A stretch of DNA of 64,000 nucleotides from Rhodospirillales bacterium (GTDB lineage: Bacteria > Pseudomonadota > Alphaproteobacteria > Rhodospirillales > Shumkoniaceae): the NCBI GenBank assembly GCA_014859895.1, contig JACZKS010000106.1:1-64000 (forward strand). Direction: 5' to 3'. Each line of letters starts with the position of its first letter. The stretch's first letter is position 1. Below the pieces are notes generated by a model that saw only the letters and a list, made by a program, of their open reading frames with translations, searched no databases and was not told the DNA's origin. Of this stretch, positions 1 to 8,687 are shown piece by piece. The position numbers and the translations under genes were made by a program.

Positions 1-2
1 GT

Positions 3-68
3 TATGGTGCCAGCCCCGACGGGACGTTCACGCGCGCGTTGCGACTCGACGGGCCGCGCAACCCCTGA
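3..68 (+). CDS. C-terminal end of an upstream protein (partial)
   Basis: An open frame enters from the left edge and stops 12 bases before the first ABC exporter. Only about 21 residues are visible, ending LDGPRNP, with no recognisable motif. The short spacing suggests it belongs to the same operon as the two exporters. Its function cannot be judged from this fragment, and a chance open frame is not excluded. Confidence 0.4.
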   Translation, partial: YGASPDGTFTRALRLDGPRNP

Positions 69-80
69 CCGGCTCCCTCC

Positions 81-1709
81 ATGACCCTGCTGCGGCTGCT
101 CGAGACGGACACTCGCAATGCCTACAAGGGCATCGTTGTCCTGACGGTATTGGCCGGGGTCGGCAACGCCGGGCTCATCGGGCTGATCAACCAGGCGGCC
201 GAGAAGGCGGCGCTGTCGGAAACGGTCAGCCTGCGCGACCTCATCCTCTATGTCCTGGTGTTCGCCTTCTATTACGTGGCCAACCGCGCCTCGCTGAAGG
301 AATCCAACCGCTTCCTCCAGGAAAGGCTGAGCTTCCTTCGCCTGCGCGTCGTCGGCAAGATCCGCTCGGCGCCGCTCCGCACGCTCGAAGGAATCGGCCA
401 CGGCCAACTGTTCGCGGCGGTGGCCCAGGAAATGAACCACCTGTCGCAGAATCTGCCGCTGTTCGCCGGCGCGGCGCAGAGCGCCTTCCTGCTGCTGTTC
501 TGCCTTCTCTATATCGCCACCCTGTCGGTGCCGTCGTTCCTTCTCATCACCGCCTTCACCGCCGTCGGGCTGTTCATCTTCTGGCGCCGCCGGATCGCGC
601 TCAACAAGGCGCTGGAGGAAGTCTACGCCCACGAGGCGGCGATGCTGGACTCGATGGCCAACTTCACCGACGGGTTCCAGGAGATCCGCCTTAACGCCGG
701 CAAGAACGACAGCCTGTTTGCCCATTTTTCCGAGATCGTCGGCGAGCTCGAACGGGTCGTCGTCGGGGTCGGCGGGCGCTGGGTCTTGCTGCTGCAGTTT
801 TCCAACATTTTCCTCTATGCGCTGTTGGGCCTGGTCATCCTGGTCCTGCCCATGTTCTTCGAGGGTGCCACCGACACCATCTACAAGATCGCGGCGGCGG
901 CGCTGTTCTGCATCGGACCGGTGACCGCCATCACCGCGGTCTCGCACCTCTACGCCAGGGCGGCGGTCGGACTGGGCCATGTGTACCGGCTGGAGGACGC
1001 GCTCGACCGGGCGGAACCGCCACCGAAGCTGCCGGCCGAGGCGCCCAGCTTCGCCGGGTTTGAGCGGATCGAATTCGAATCCATCCGGTTTTCCTATCTC
1101 GACCCCCAGGGCCAGGCGCTGTTCACGTCCGGCCCCTGGGACTTTACCTTGCACCGCGGCGAAACCGTTTTTCTCACCGGCGGCAACGGCAGCGGCAAGT
1201 CGACCATGATGAAGGTGGTCTGCGGCCTCTACACGCCGGGCGAGGGGCGCATCCTGGTCGACGGCGACCCGGTAACGGATGCGTCGCGCCAGGCCTACCG
1301 CGAGATGTTCACCGCCATTTTCCCCGATTTCCACCTGTTCGACCGCCTGCACGGCCTGGGCGACGTGGACCCGGCGGCGGTAATGAGGCAGATCGAATGG
1401 ATGGAGCTGGCCGGCAAGGTTTCCTTCGCCGACGGCCGCTTCTCGACGCTGGAGCTCTCGACCGGCCAGCGCAAGCGGCTGGCGATGGTGGTCAGCCTGC
1501 TGGAGGACCGCGACATCTACCTTTTCGATGAATGGGCCGCCGACCAGGATGCCCATTTCCGGGAAGTCTTCTACACGGAAATCCTTGCCGAACTGAAACG
1601 GCGCGGCAAGACCGTGCTCGCCGTCACCCACGACGAGCGCTACTGGTCGCGCTGCGACCGCCGGCTGGTGCTCGATCTGGGCTCCGTAGTCCCGCCGGGG
1701 GATGGCTGA
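81..1709 (+). CDS. Cyclic-peptide-type ABC exporter, fused membrane and ATPase domains (SyrD/PvdE family)
   Basis: This is an inner-membrane half-transporter that should dimerise and export a peptide-like molecule at the expense of ATP. The N-terminal ~310 residues are hydrophobic with several membrane segments. The C-terminal part is an ABC ATPase with Walker A GGNGSGKST near residue 368, signature LSTGQRKR near 459, and Walker B/D-loop DEWAADQD near 485. The unusual STGQRKR signature and DEWAADQD are hallmarks of the SyrD/PvdE cyclic-peptide transporter family, and the length of 542 is normal for it. It lies 2 bases upstream of a paralogue, so the two may form a heterodimer. The substrate is unknown because no peptide synthetase is visible in the window. 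Confidence 0.88.
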   Translation: MTLLRLLETDTRNAYKGIVVLTVLAGVGNAGLIGLINQAAEKAALSETVSLRDLILYVLVFAFYYVANRASLKESNRFLQERLSFLRLRVVGKIRSAPLRTLEGIGHGQLFAAVAQEMNHLSQNLPLFAGAAQSAFLLLFCLLYIATLSVPSFLLITAFTAVGLFIFWRRRIALNKALEEVYAHEAAMLDSMANFTDGFQEIRLNAGKNDSLFAHFSEIVGELERVVVGVGGRWVLLLQFSNIFLYALLGLVILVLPMFFEGATDTIYKIAAAALFCIGPVTAITAVSHLYARAAVGLGHVYRLEDALDRAEPPPKLPAEAPSFAGFERIEFESIRFSYLDPQGQALFTSGPWDFTLHRGETVFLTGGNGSGKSTMMKVVCGLYTPGEGRILVDGDPVTDASRQAYREMFTAIFPDFHLFDRLHGLGDVDPAAVMRQIEWMELAGKVSFADGRFSTLELSTGQRKRLAMVVSLLEDRDIYLFDEWAADQDAHFREVFYTEILAELKRRGKTVLAVTHDERYWSRCDRRLVLDLGSVVPPGDG

Positions 1710-1711
1710 GC

Positions 1712-3361
1712 ATGGCGATGCGCGAATTCATCGGGCGCGCGCCCGGCCGCGATATCCGCGCGATGCTGGTCCTGGCCCTGATCGCCGGGCTCGCCAACGC
1801 GTTCCTGATCGTGGTGGTCAACGAAGTCACCGGGGAGATCGCCGAGGGAGGACGCCCCGGCGTGGTGGCCTGGGTGGGGTTCGCGCTGGCCTTCGGGCTT
1901 TTTTACCAATGCAACAACGTGGCCATGTTGCGGGCCAACGTGGTCATCGAGCGCCTGCTCAAGGGCCTGCGCACAGATGTCATGGACAAGCTGCGCCGCT
2001 CCGAACTGCAAACCGTCGATCGCCTGGGGCGGGGCGGCCTCTATACCCTGGTTTCCCAGGAAACCAACCACCTGTCGGTCACCTTTCCCCTGATGGTCAG
2101 CGGCGCCCAGCAGGCGATCCTGCTGGGCATGTCGCTCTTCTACCTCGCCTACCTGTCGCCGGCGGCGCTGGGCGTCTTCCTTCTTGCGGTATTGCTCGGC
2201 TACGTCGGCTACCGGATGGTCAGCAAGGGGCTGCGCGCCGCCATGGCGGTGATCCAGGAGCGCCAAGCCCGGATGCTGGACGCCATCGGCGACATCATCC
2301 ACGGCGGCAAGGAACTGCGCCTCAACAAAAAGAAGAGCGACGACGTGTTCGCCCTCTATCGCGACATGTCCCAATCGGTGGAGGGCCTGCAGATCTCGGC
2401 GGGCGAGATCTGGGCGGCGCTGCTGTTGATGGGCGCCTTCGTCACCTACCTGATGCTGGGCGTCGTCGGGTTTGTCTTCCCGGCGGAAGTGCCGGAATTC
2501 AACCGGATCGTTTTCCAGGTCGTGCCCGTGCTGCTGTTCTGCATGGGGCCGTTGACCAAGTTGGTCGCCCAGTCGCCCATGTACCTGCGCGCCGACGTCG
2601 GCCTGCAGTCCATTCTCGACATCGACCGCCAGCTTCTGGAAGCCGGCGGCCTTTCAACCGACGAAGCGCGGGAGCTGTCGCGGCCTTATGCGGACTTTAA
2701 GACCCTTTCCTTTGCCCGCCTCCGGTTCAGCTACCGCGACGGGCAAGGGGCGCGGCTGTTCACCGTCGGCCCGCTCGACCTTTCGGTGAAGCGCGGCGAG
2801 ACGGTGTTCTTGGTCGGCGGCAACGGCAGCGGCAAGTCGACCGTGCTGCGCCTCCTGGTCGGCCTGCTGCCGGCCGAGGGCGGCCGGATTCTGGTCGATG
2901 ACAAGCCGGTCGAGGGGCCGGCCGTCGCCGGCTACCGGGAACTGTTCTCGGCCATCTTCGTCGATTTCCATCTGTTCGACCGCCTGTACGGCCTGGAAGG
3001 GGTTAACCCCGAGACCGTGAACGGCATGATCGAGGAGATGGAGCTGGGCGGCAAGGTCCGCTACGAGAACGGCCGCTTCACCCAGCTCGCCCTTTCCACG
3101 GGCCAGCGCAAGCGCCTGGGCCTGATCGCCTCCCTGCTGGAAGACAGGCCGGTCTATGTGTTCGACGAATGGTCGGCCGAACAGGACATCCGCTTCCGCG
3201 AGTATTTCTACACGCGCGTCCTGCCGGACCTGAAGGCGCGCGGCAAGACGGTCATCGCGGTCACCCACGACGACCGCTACTGGCACGTCGCCGACCGCTT
3301 GGTCAAGATGGACCTCGGCCGGGTGGAATGGGAACGCAGCGGCGGCGATCATGCAAATTGA
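1712..3361 (+). CDS. Second cyclic-peptide-type ABC exporter (SyrD/PvdE family)
   Basis: This is a paralogue of the preceding gene with the same architecture: a membrane domain, then an ATPase with GGNGSGKST near residue 370, LSTGQRKR near 463 and DEWSAEQD near 485. I chose the ATG two bases after the upstream stop, giving 549 residues. An in-frame start further upstream would overlap the neighbour by 180 bases and add a non-homologous tail. Tandem duplication of a whole-length SyrD/PvdE-like half-transporter suggests an obligate heterodimer, or two exporters for related products. Both ATPase sites look intact, so neither subunit appears degenerate. Confidence 0.88.
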   Translation: MAMREFIGRAPGRDIRAMLVLALIAGLANAFLIVVVNEVTGEIAEGGRPGVVAWVGFALAFGLFYQCNNVAMLRANVVIERLLKGLRTDVMDKLRRSELQTVDRLGRGGLYTLVSQETNHLSVTFPLMVSGAQQAILLGMSLFYLAYLSPAALGVFLLAVLLGYVGYRMVSKGLRAAMAVIQERQARMLDAIGDIIHGGKELRLNKKKSDDVFALYRDMSQSVEGLQISAGEIWAALLLMGAFVTYLMLGVVGFVFPAEVPEFNRIVFQVVPVLLFCMGPLTKLVAQSPMYLRADVGLQSILDIDRQLLEAGGLSTDEARELSRPYADFKTLSFARLRFSYRDGQGARLFTVGPLDLSVKRGETVFLVGGNGSGKSTVLRLLVGLLPAEGGRILVDDKPVEGPAVAGYRELFSAIFVDFHLFDRLYGLEGVNPETVNGMIEEMELGGKVRYENGRFTQLALSTGQRKRLGLIASLLEDRPVYVFDEWSAEQDIRFREYFYTRVLPDLKARGKTVIAVTHDDRYWHVADRLVKMDLGRVEWERSGGDHAN

Positions 3362-3420
3362 CGCATACCCGGCGCCTGCGTATCGTTCACCAATCGTGAT
3401 CGAAAGGGACCGCGCGCGTC

Positions 3421-4455
3421 ATGGCTGAGCAGGGCGTCCTTCCCGCGCCGGCGCGCGACCCGGTTTGGCGCCGCATCGGCCAGTGGGGCCGCCGCCACGC
3501 CATGGGCGTTTACGCGCTTCAGCTCAGCGTGCTGGCGCTCCTGATCGTCGCGGTGCCGTATTCCCTCATCGAGATTCCGGCCGGCCATGTCGGCGTGTTG
3601 TGGCTGCGGTTTTTCGGCGGCACGGTGACCGACGATTCCTATGCGGAAGGCCTGAAGGTAATCTTCCCCTGGGATGAGATGGTTCTTTACGACGCCCGCC
3701 TGCAAAATACGGCCCGCTATTACGACACCATCTCCTCGAACGGGTTGAGCATGGAGGTGGACATCGCCGTGCGCTACCGCATCAATCGCGATGCCGTCGG
3801 CGCTCTGCACAAGCTGGTGGGTCCGCGTTACGACGAGGTGCTGGTCTTCCCCGAAATAGGCTCCTACGCCCGCGACTACATTTCCCGATATACGCCCGAA
3901 CAGCTGTATTCCGCAAACCGCGCTTTCATTCAGGCCCAGATTCTCAAGCAGATGAGGGCGGACGGGGGCGCGTCGCTGCGTGGCCAGGGCGTGCACGAAA
4001 AGCTGGTCGATGTGGAAGATGTCCTGATCCGCGGCGTCAAGCTGCCCTCGCGGGTCGAGGACGCCATCGAACGCAAGGTCGAGCAGCATCAGGCGGTGCT
4101 CGAATACGACTTCCGCATCGCCCGCGAAACCAAGGAGGCCGAGCGCAAGCGGATCGAGGCCGAGGGCGTCAGGGACTTCCAGGAAGCCGTGGCCGGACAG
4201 ATCACCGACGAATACCTGAGGCTTCGCGGCATCGAGGCGACGATGGCGCTCTCCACCGCGCGCAACTCCAAGATCATCGTGCTTGGCGGCGGGGAGGGGC
4301 TGCCGCTCATCTTCAACACAGCAAGCGGCGCGAAGGCGCCTGACGTTTTGCCTGTTGACCCTGCGTGGGCAGGCGATGAGGCCGCCCCGGAGGGGGCGCC
4401 GGCGGATCCTTCCGGCCGGTCGCCGATCCCCACGCTGCCGCCCCGGAGTCCCTGA
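3421..4455 (+). CDS. SPFH/prohibitin-like membrane protein
   Basis: The protein has one N-terminal membrane segment (about residues 33–52), then an SPFH (band 7) domain, then a charged helical stretch rich in Glu, Arg and Lys (about 220–265, including the ARETKEAERKRIEAEG run) typical of the coiled coil after SPFH domains. Such proteins oligomerise in the membrane and scaffold proteases or microdomains. An AAAGGGA site precedes the ATG. The last ~40 residues are Pro/Ala-rich and low in complexity, and the stop lies within a few bases of the broken end of an IS66 element. The original C-terminus may therefore have been altered. Confidence 0.8.
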   Translation: MAEQGVLPAPARDPVWRRIGQWGRRHAMGVYALQLSVLALLIVAVPYSLIEIPAGHVGVLWLRFFGGTVTDDSYAEGLKVIFPWDEMVLYDARLQNTARYYDTISSNGLSMEVDIAVRYRINRDAVGALHKLVGPRYDEVLVFPEIGSYARDYISRYTPEQLYSANRAFIQAQILKQMRADGGASLRGQGVHEKLVDVEDVLIRGVKLPSRVEDAIERKVEQHQAVLEYDFRIARETKEAERKRIEAEGVRDFQEAVAGQITDEYLRLRGIEATMALSTARNSKIIVLGGGEGLPLIFNTASGAKAPDVLPVDPAWAGDEAAPEGAPADPSGRSPIPTLPPRSP

Positions 4456-4459
4456 CTCC

Positions 4460-4669
4460 GCGCTTGGCGGACAGGCACAGGCCCTGGCCGTCCCACCACA
4501 AAACCTTGATCAGATCGCCCCGCCGTCCCCGGAAGGCAAACACCTGGCCGCCGAAGGGATCATGCCGCAGCTTCTCCTGGACCAACGTGGCCAGCCCGTC
4601 GAACCCCTTGCGCATGTCGGTCCGGCCGGCCGCCAGCCATACCCGTACCGATGCGGGCGGCGCGATCAT
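4460..4669 (-). pseudogene. tnpB: IS66 TnpB, 3'-truncated
   Basis: This encodes the N-terminal ~70 residues of the IS66 accessory protein TnpB, with the conserved blocks VRVWLAAGRTDMRKGFDGLA and FRGRRGDLIKVLWWDGQG. Homology stops after LCLSAKR. The frame then runs on into DNA belonging to the SPFH gene, so the product would be a hybrid of about 119 residues. The start is the ATG overlapping the tnpA stop (TGATG). Full-length family members are about 115 residues, and the missing part is the C-terminal third. Confidence 0.85.
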
Positions 4670-5076
4670 CACCGATCCAGCGCCCGCACCAGCCCGGCCA
4701 GCCGCGCCGGCGCGATGTCCTCCGCCACCCGTACGAGACGGCCGTTGCCGAGAACGATCTCAACCATTCCCAGGCGGCAAGCTGCCGGCGCCGGGGCCGG
4801 AACCGGGACGGCGTCCGCCGACCCGCCGGCAACCACCACCGGAACAAAACCCGCGGGCCCGCCCAGTTCGTCCGCAGCCACCTGCCGGCGCCAGCGAAAC
4901 AGCAGGCTCCGGCATACCCCGTAGCGCCGCGACACCTCGGCCACCGAACCTCGCCCCGCCGACGCCTCCGCTACCAGGCGCAGCTTCTCCTCCGCCGTCC
5001 CCGCCTTCCGACGCCCCGTCCCGGTGATGATCTCGATCCGATCGCAAGCCACGGTGCCAGCCACGTTGTTTGCCAC
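4669..5076 (-). CDS. tnpA: IS66-family TnpA accessory protein
   Basis: This is a 135-residue small protein of IS66 elements with an N-terminal helix-turn-helix. It contains the AEEKLRLVAEA start block and the SVAEVSRRYGVCRSLLFRWRR recognition region near residues 43–64. A Pro/Ala linker follows, then a C-terminal block ending in the ALVRALDR motif usual for this family. It should bind DNA to assist transposition, but its partners TnpB and TnpC are truncated or absent here. It overlaps tnpB by one base in the usual IS66 arrangement. Confidence 0.85.
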   Translation of the reverse strand: MANNVAGTVACDRIEIITGTGRRKAGTAEEKLRLVAEASAGRGSVAEVSRRYGVCRSLLFRWRRQVAADELGGPAGFVPVVVAGGSADAVPVPAPAPAACRLGMVEIVLGNGRLVRVAEDIAPARLAGLVRALDR

Positions 5077-5137
5077 GATGCTTACCGCTCAAAGACAGCA
5101 AGACCCGGCATTATCACAACGCCGACTACCCCCGGAA

Positions 5138-5160
5138 GGCAGCCGTCAGAGGACGCTTAC
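5138..5160 (-). repeat. IS66 terminal inverted repeat
   Basis: Read on the minus strand this begins GTAAGCGTCCTCTGACGG, the typical GTAA-start terminus of IS66 elements. It lies about 60 bases upstream of tnpA. The matching repeat on the other side is gone, so no 8-bp target duplication can be checked. Confidence 0.8.
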
Positions 5161-5341
5161 TTAGTTCTCGACAGCGGACCTTGCTCTGAATGCGTGCGCC
5201 GGCTTTTGTGTGCCGGGGAGAGACATCGGCCTGGTAGTGTCCAAAATCTCCTGAGCGCCTCCGTCCCGGCCTGGCGATACAGGACGTCTTGGCAATTTTT
5301 CGGATGTCGCCTCCGAAAAGTGGCTACATTCCGCGGCTCTC

Positions 5342-5668
5342 CTACCCCGCCGGCCGCTCCTTTTTGTGTTCGTGCAGGAAGCGGGCGATCCGCAAGGGCA
5401 GATCCCTGACCGGGTCGGACGTTCCGTCCGTCGATGCCAACGTGAACAGGGTTCGCTGCACTTCGGTCGGCAGGTCGTTCCACCCGATGACGACGGCGGC
5501 GCCCACGCATTGTAGGACTTGGCATTCCGAAAGCGTCAGCTTGTTGATTTGTTGGACCAATGCTTCGGATGCCAGGTTCGTCGTCGTTCCGTCCTCGTCG
5601 TCCCAGCGATCGATGGCGTCCGTCGTTTGCCCATTGGCCTGATTTTGCAGTCCGTAATTTCCGAGCAT
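5342..5668 (-). CDS. Small hypothetical protein
   Basis: This is a 108-residue acidic, soluble protein with no recognised domain. The core region (LSECQVLQCVGAAVVIGWNDLPTEVQRTLF, about residues 45–75) looks like a genuine folded helical segment, and the tail HEHKKERP is charged. The start is unsure: the first Met codon sits inside a weak copy of the island's TTCCGA box, and no good ribosome binding site is visible. It sits next to the stress island and may belong to it. I do not recognise the family. Confidence 0.5.
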   Translation of the reverse strand: MLGNYGLQNQANGQTTDAIDRWDDEDGTTTNLASEALVQQINKLTLSECQVLQCVGAAVVIGWNDLPTEVQRTLFTLASTDGTSDPVRDLPLRIARFLHEHKKERPAG

Positions 5669-5720
5669 GTCCGGCCTTCCTTCTCCATTGCCTCGACATC
5701 GGCACTTCTCGCCCGCCCCG

Positions 5721-7619
5721 TTAGCCTTGGGCCAGGGATGGCGCCGTCCGGGCGCCGGGAACCAGCACCAGGTTGAATTTCGACAGATCGATGGTGACGC
5801 GCTCGCGCAGGCCGTCGCCGAGGACGACGAAGATGCGGTCGCCGTGGCGGGCCAGGCGCGCCAGCAGGCGTTCGAGCCGGCGCAGGTGGCGTGCCGGCAT
5901 GCCGTCGACCTTGAGCGTCAGGCGGGTGCGCGAGTGCTCCATCAGCCGGCGCAGGTGCGGCGCCGCCCCCTTGAAGAAGCGCCGGCTCGACGCCTCGCCG
6001 AGACGGATGGTGAGGGTAGGCGCGGTTTCGGCGGGCCGGCGGCTGACCCACACCTCGCCGTGGCGCAGATAACGGCCAAGGGCGGTTCGAACCGAATCCA
6101 GAAGATGCGTGTCGGACTCGCTTCCCGACGGCGCGATCCAAAGATTGTCGCGGGCAAAGACCCGCATCGACAGACCAAAGATCCAATCCGAGACCGCCAG
6201 CGGAATGCCGGACGGCCGCAGCAGCGGCAGCGAGCGGAGGAAATGATAGATCCGCACCGGTCCGCCGGGCAGGATACCCTTGACCAGCAGGCGGGCCGCG
6301 ATTCCCAGGCCTTGGGCTAGGGAATAACCGCTGCGATAGGTCGAACTGGTGAGGTAGCGGTTCTTGTTGCGGATGCGCAGGCTGATCCCGGCATCGGTCA
6401 GCAGGCGATGGTAGATCTGCCGGTAGAGGCCGGACATTTCGTCGTCGCTCATGTTCTTGGGCACGATGTTGGTACGCAGACAGGTGTTGTCGGCATCCTC
6501 CTCGACCTCGCGCAGCCGCCCTTCGCGCTGCATGCGGGCATGGAGCGGCGTGCGCGGCAATGCGGCCAGCAGGCCGATCATCGCCGACTGGATGCCGGAA
6601 TCGATGATGAAGCGGTACTGGCCCTCGAAGGTCCGGGCGGTGTCGTTGTCAAACCCGATGATGAAACCGGCGATGACGTCGATGCCGCGGGCATAGATCC
6701 GGCGCACCGAGACCAGGGGGTCCTCTCGCAGGTTTTGGGACTTGCCTGTTTCCCTGAGGCTTACGGGGTCGGGCGATTCGATGCCGATAAAGACCCAGCC
6801 GAAATTGGCCGCCTTGAACAGCGCCAGCAGCTCGTCATCCTGCGCCACGTCGAGCGAGACTTCGGTGCCGAAGGCGAAGGTATAACGATGGTCCGCCTGG
6901 TAGGTGCAAAGGAACCGCAGCAGCTCCTTCGCCTTTGTCTTGTTGCCGATCATGTTGTCGTCGACGAAGAAGACGCTCCGCATCCCCAGGCGCCTCAGCT
7001 CGTCGAGTTCGCTTCCCACCTGGGCCGGGCTTTTCATGCGTGGCTTGCGCCCGAACATGACGATGATGTCGCAGAACTCGCATCGATGGGGGCAGCCGCG
7101 CGAATACTGCAGCGTGGCGTTGGCATAAAGCGGCAGCTTCAGCAGGTCGAAACGCGGCACCGGCGAATCCGCCAGATCGACCGTTCCGGTTTCGCGGTAA
7201 AGGGTCTGGGGCGTCCCCGCCGCGAAGTCGCGGCAGAATTCCGGCCAGATATATTCCGCCTCGCCGGCGATGACGCTATCGGCCAGCCCGGCATAGGTTT
7301 CCGGGCACAGCGACGCCGAACTGCCGCCGACGACGGCGTAATGCCCGCGCCCCCGGTAGTAGGCCAGCAGTTCGCGCTGACGCGACACCTGCACACCCAT
7401 GCCGCCGATGCCGACGATATCGGCCACGGGGGCGACGGGAACCGTCTCGACATTCTCGTCGATGATCTCGACCTGCCAATCGTCCGGGCAGAGCGCCGCA
7501 AGGGTGGCCAGGCCAAGCGGCGGATTGACCGCGCGCTTGCCTGGCAGGACGTGGTGGATCGCCCATTTGAAACTCCAGAAACTATCCGGCAGTTTCGGAT
7601 TGATCAGAAGCAGACGCAT
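5721..7619 (-). CDS. B12-binding-domain radical SAM protein
   Basis: The N-terminal ~150 residues form a cobalamin-binding-like Rossmann domain (MRLLLINPKLPDSF start, IGIGGMGVQ, VVGGSSASL). A radical SAM barrel follows with the CxxxCxxC cluster motif CPHRCEFC near residue 181, then a DUF4070-like C-terminal region. Such enzymes carry out radical methylations or rearrangements, and relatives act on hopanoids, lipids and antibiotics. The substrate is not evident. The chosen ATG has GAGGA seven bases upstream. A promoter-like box lies 90 bases upstream on the same strand, which suggests control with the stress genes. Confidence 0.82.
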   Translation of the reverse strand: MRLLLINPKLPDSFWSFKWAIHHVLPGKRAVNPPLGLATLAALCPDDWQVEIIDENVETVPVAPVADIVGIGGMGVQVSRQRELLAYYRGRGHYAVVGGSSASLCPETYAGLADSVIAGEAEYIWPEFCRDFAAGTPQTLYRETGTVDLADSPVPRFDLLKLPLYANATLQYSRGCPHRCEFCDIIVMFGRKPRMKSPAQVGSELDELRRLGMRSVFFVDDNMIGNKTKAKELLRFLCTYQADHRYTFAFGTEVSLDVAQDDELLALFKAANFGWVFIGIESPDPVSLRETGKSQNLREDPLVSVRRIYARGIDVIAGFIIGFDNDTARTFEGQYRFIIDSGIQSAMIGLLAALPRTPLHARMQREGRLREVEEDADNTCLRTNIVPKNMSDDEMSGLYRQIYHRLLTDAGISLRIRNKNRYLTSSTYRSGYSLAQGLGIAARLLVKGILPGGPVRIYHFLRSLPLLRPSGIPLAVSDWIFGLSMRVFARDNLWIAPSGSESDTHLLDSVRTALGRYLRHGEVWVSRRPAETAPTLTIRLGEASSRRFFKGAAPHLRRLMEHSRTRLTLKVDGMPARHLRRLERLLARLARHGDRIFVVLGDGLRERVTIDLSKFNLVLVPGARTAPSLAQG

Positions 7620-7683
7620 CCCGTCCTCTCGAGTGATCGGCGGTTGTCGATTCCGGTCTGTGGGCGATACCGGCTGAACTGTC

Positions 7684-7725
7684 ATGATAGCGTCCGGCCA
7701 TAACCGCAAAAGGTTCGGAATCTAC
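7684..7725 (-). promoter_or_regulatory. TTCCGA box with -10-like element, upstream of the radical SAM gene
   Basis: On the minus strand the box reads GTAGATTCCGAACCTTT at 7725–7709. A TATCAT hexamer follows 19 bases later at 7689–7684. The left half is well conserved and the right half degenerate. It points at the radical SAM gene. Confidence 0.6.
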
Positions 7726-7757
7726 CCACTCTGCGCGGCGCTTGGATGCCCAGCGGC

Positions 7758-8201
7758 TCAGGGGCGCCGGAGCGTGCCGGCGACGATCCCCGCCACCAGG
7801 GCCGTCAGCACCGCCTCGCCCGGCCGCTCGCGGGCGGTCCTGACGGCGTCATCGACGAGCGGCGCCAGGGCAGCCATCGCGTCGGCGGCAACGCCGGCCG
7901 GGCCTCTCGCGAAAGAAGCGCTGCCCGCTACCCGGGAGGAAGCCGGCCGTTGGCGCCGGCGGGCGACGAGAAGCGCCGCCAGGGCGAGAACGAGGAAGCA
8001 GGCGCAGATCACCAGTGCCGCGGCCCAGGCCGGCATCATGGCCTCGCGCAGGCCCGCGTAGGCGGCGGCAAGGGCCGAGATCACCGCCATGAGCGTCATG
8101 ACGGCGGCCACGATATAGGCCACCGTCGTGGCAACCATCACCCTGGCCCGGCGGCGGAGATAGGGCGTGTCCGTCACGCCGGCAAGTACCTGGCCCAACA
8201 T
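7758..8201 (-). CDS. Holin-like / phage-holin-family membrane protein
   Basis: This is a 147-residue inner-membrane protein with two strongly hydrophobic segments (about 24–50 and 58–80), an arginine-rich loop, and a C-terminal amphipathic stretch ending in GEAVLTALVAGIVAGTL. That pattern matches the holin-like proteins usually encoded beside DUF883 proteins, which are thought to act in envelope stress. It starts 14 bases after the DUF883 stop and should share its transcript. No catalytic residues are expected. Confidence 0.65.
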   Translation of the reverse strand: MLGQVLAGVTDTPYLRRRARVMVATTVAYIVAAVMTLMAVISALAAAYAGLREAMMPAWAAALVICACFLVLALAALLVARRRQRPASSRVAGSASFARGPAGVAADAMAALAPLVDDAVRTARERPGEAVLTALVAGIVAGTLRRP

Positions 8202-8214
8202 GGCCGGCTCCGCT

Positions 8215-8487
8215 TCAGCGACGCCCGATCAGGCGCGAGACGACGAGGCCCAGGCCAAAGGCGCCAAGGAGGGTCAGGAACGGCCTTTCCTGGACCTGCC
8301 CCTCGATCACGCCGCGCCAAGCGCCCAGCCGTTCCGCTCCCTCGCTCTGCACGGTGCTGACACTGTCGCGGCCGAGGCCGACGATGGTCTCGCTGAGCTT
8401 TTTGAAGTCCGACTTGAGCTGCTCGATGTCGTCTTCGAACTGGCTTGCATCCGCCTTGCCGTCTTTTGAATCGGTACGGGACGCCAT
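8215..8487 (-). CDS. DUF883 (ElaB/YqjD-like) membrane-anchored protein
   Basis: This is a 90-residue protein with a long amphipathic helix (DDIEQLKSDFKKLSETIVGLG) and one C-terminal membrane anchor (FLTLLGAFGLGLVVSRLIG) preceded by the family motif ERPF. ElaB/YqjD relatives tether ribosomes to the inner membrane in stationary phase. The ATG chosen (MASRTDS) has GGAGG eight bases upstream. Two earlier in-frame starts are too close to or within that site. It is the first gene after a TTCCGA box and probably heads a two-gene operon with the holin-like gene. Confidence 0.82.
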   Translation of the reverse strand: MASRTDSKDGKADASQFEDDIEQLKSDFKKLSETIVGLGRDSVSTVQSEGAERLGAWRGVIEGQVQERPFLTLLGAFGLGLVVSRLIGRR

Positions 8488-8561
8488 GGGCATCTCCTCC
8501 AATAGTCAGGTCAGCCGGCCGATCAATGACCGGCCGACGCGCCCCAAAGGGAGGCAGAGAG

Positions 8562-8605
8562 ACCATAGCTTTCGGCCAAGCAGCGGCGGTAGGGTCGGAA
8601 ACTAC
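8562..8605 (-). promoter_or_regulatory. TTCCGA box with -10-like element, upstream of DUF883
   Basis: The minus-strand box GTAGTTTCCGACCCTAC at 8605–8589 has both half sites intact. TATGGT lies 21 bases further at 8567–8562. This is one of the best copies in the window. Confidence 0.7.
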
Positions 8606-8687
8606 TCAAATCGAAGCGCCGGATTCGTTTCCGGTTTTACTTCTATCGTCATACCCAGACTTGACGAATGGGGGAAAGGGCGACGCG

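Larger units (their letters stand above)
4460..5160 (-). mobile_element. Truncated IS66-family insertion sequence
   Basis: The remnant keeps one terminal inverted repeat, an intact tnpA and the first ~70 codons of tnpB. The rest of tnpB, all of tnpC and the second terminal repeat are missing. The broken edge falls about 5 bases after the stop codon of the SPFH gene. Without its main transposase (TnpC) the element should be immobile unless helped in trans. Confidence 0.85.

Noticed and set aside
5654..5670. Thirteenth copy of the TTCCGA box (GTAATTTCCGAGCATGT)
   Set aside because: It lies across the presumed start of the 108-residue gene and faces away from it. The right half is not conserved, so I did not count it.
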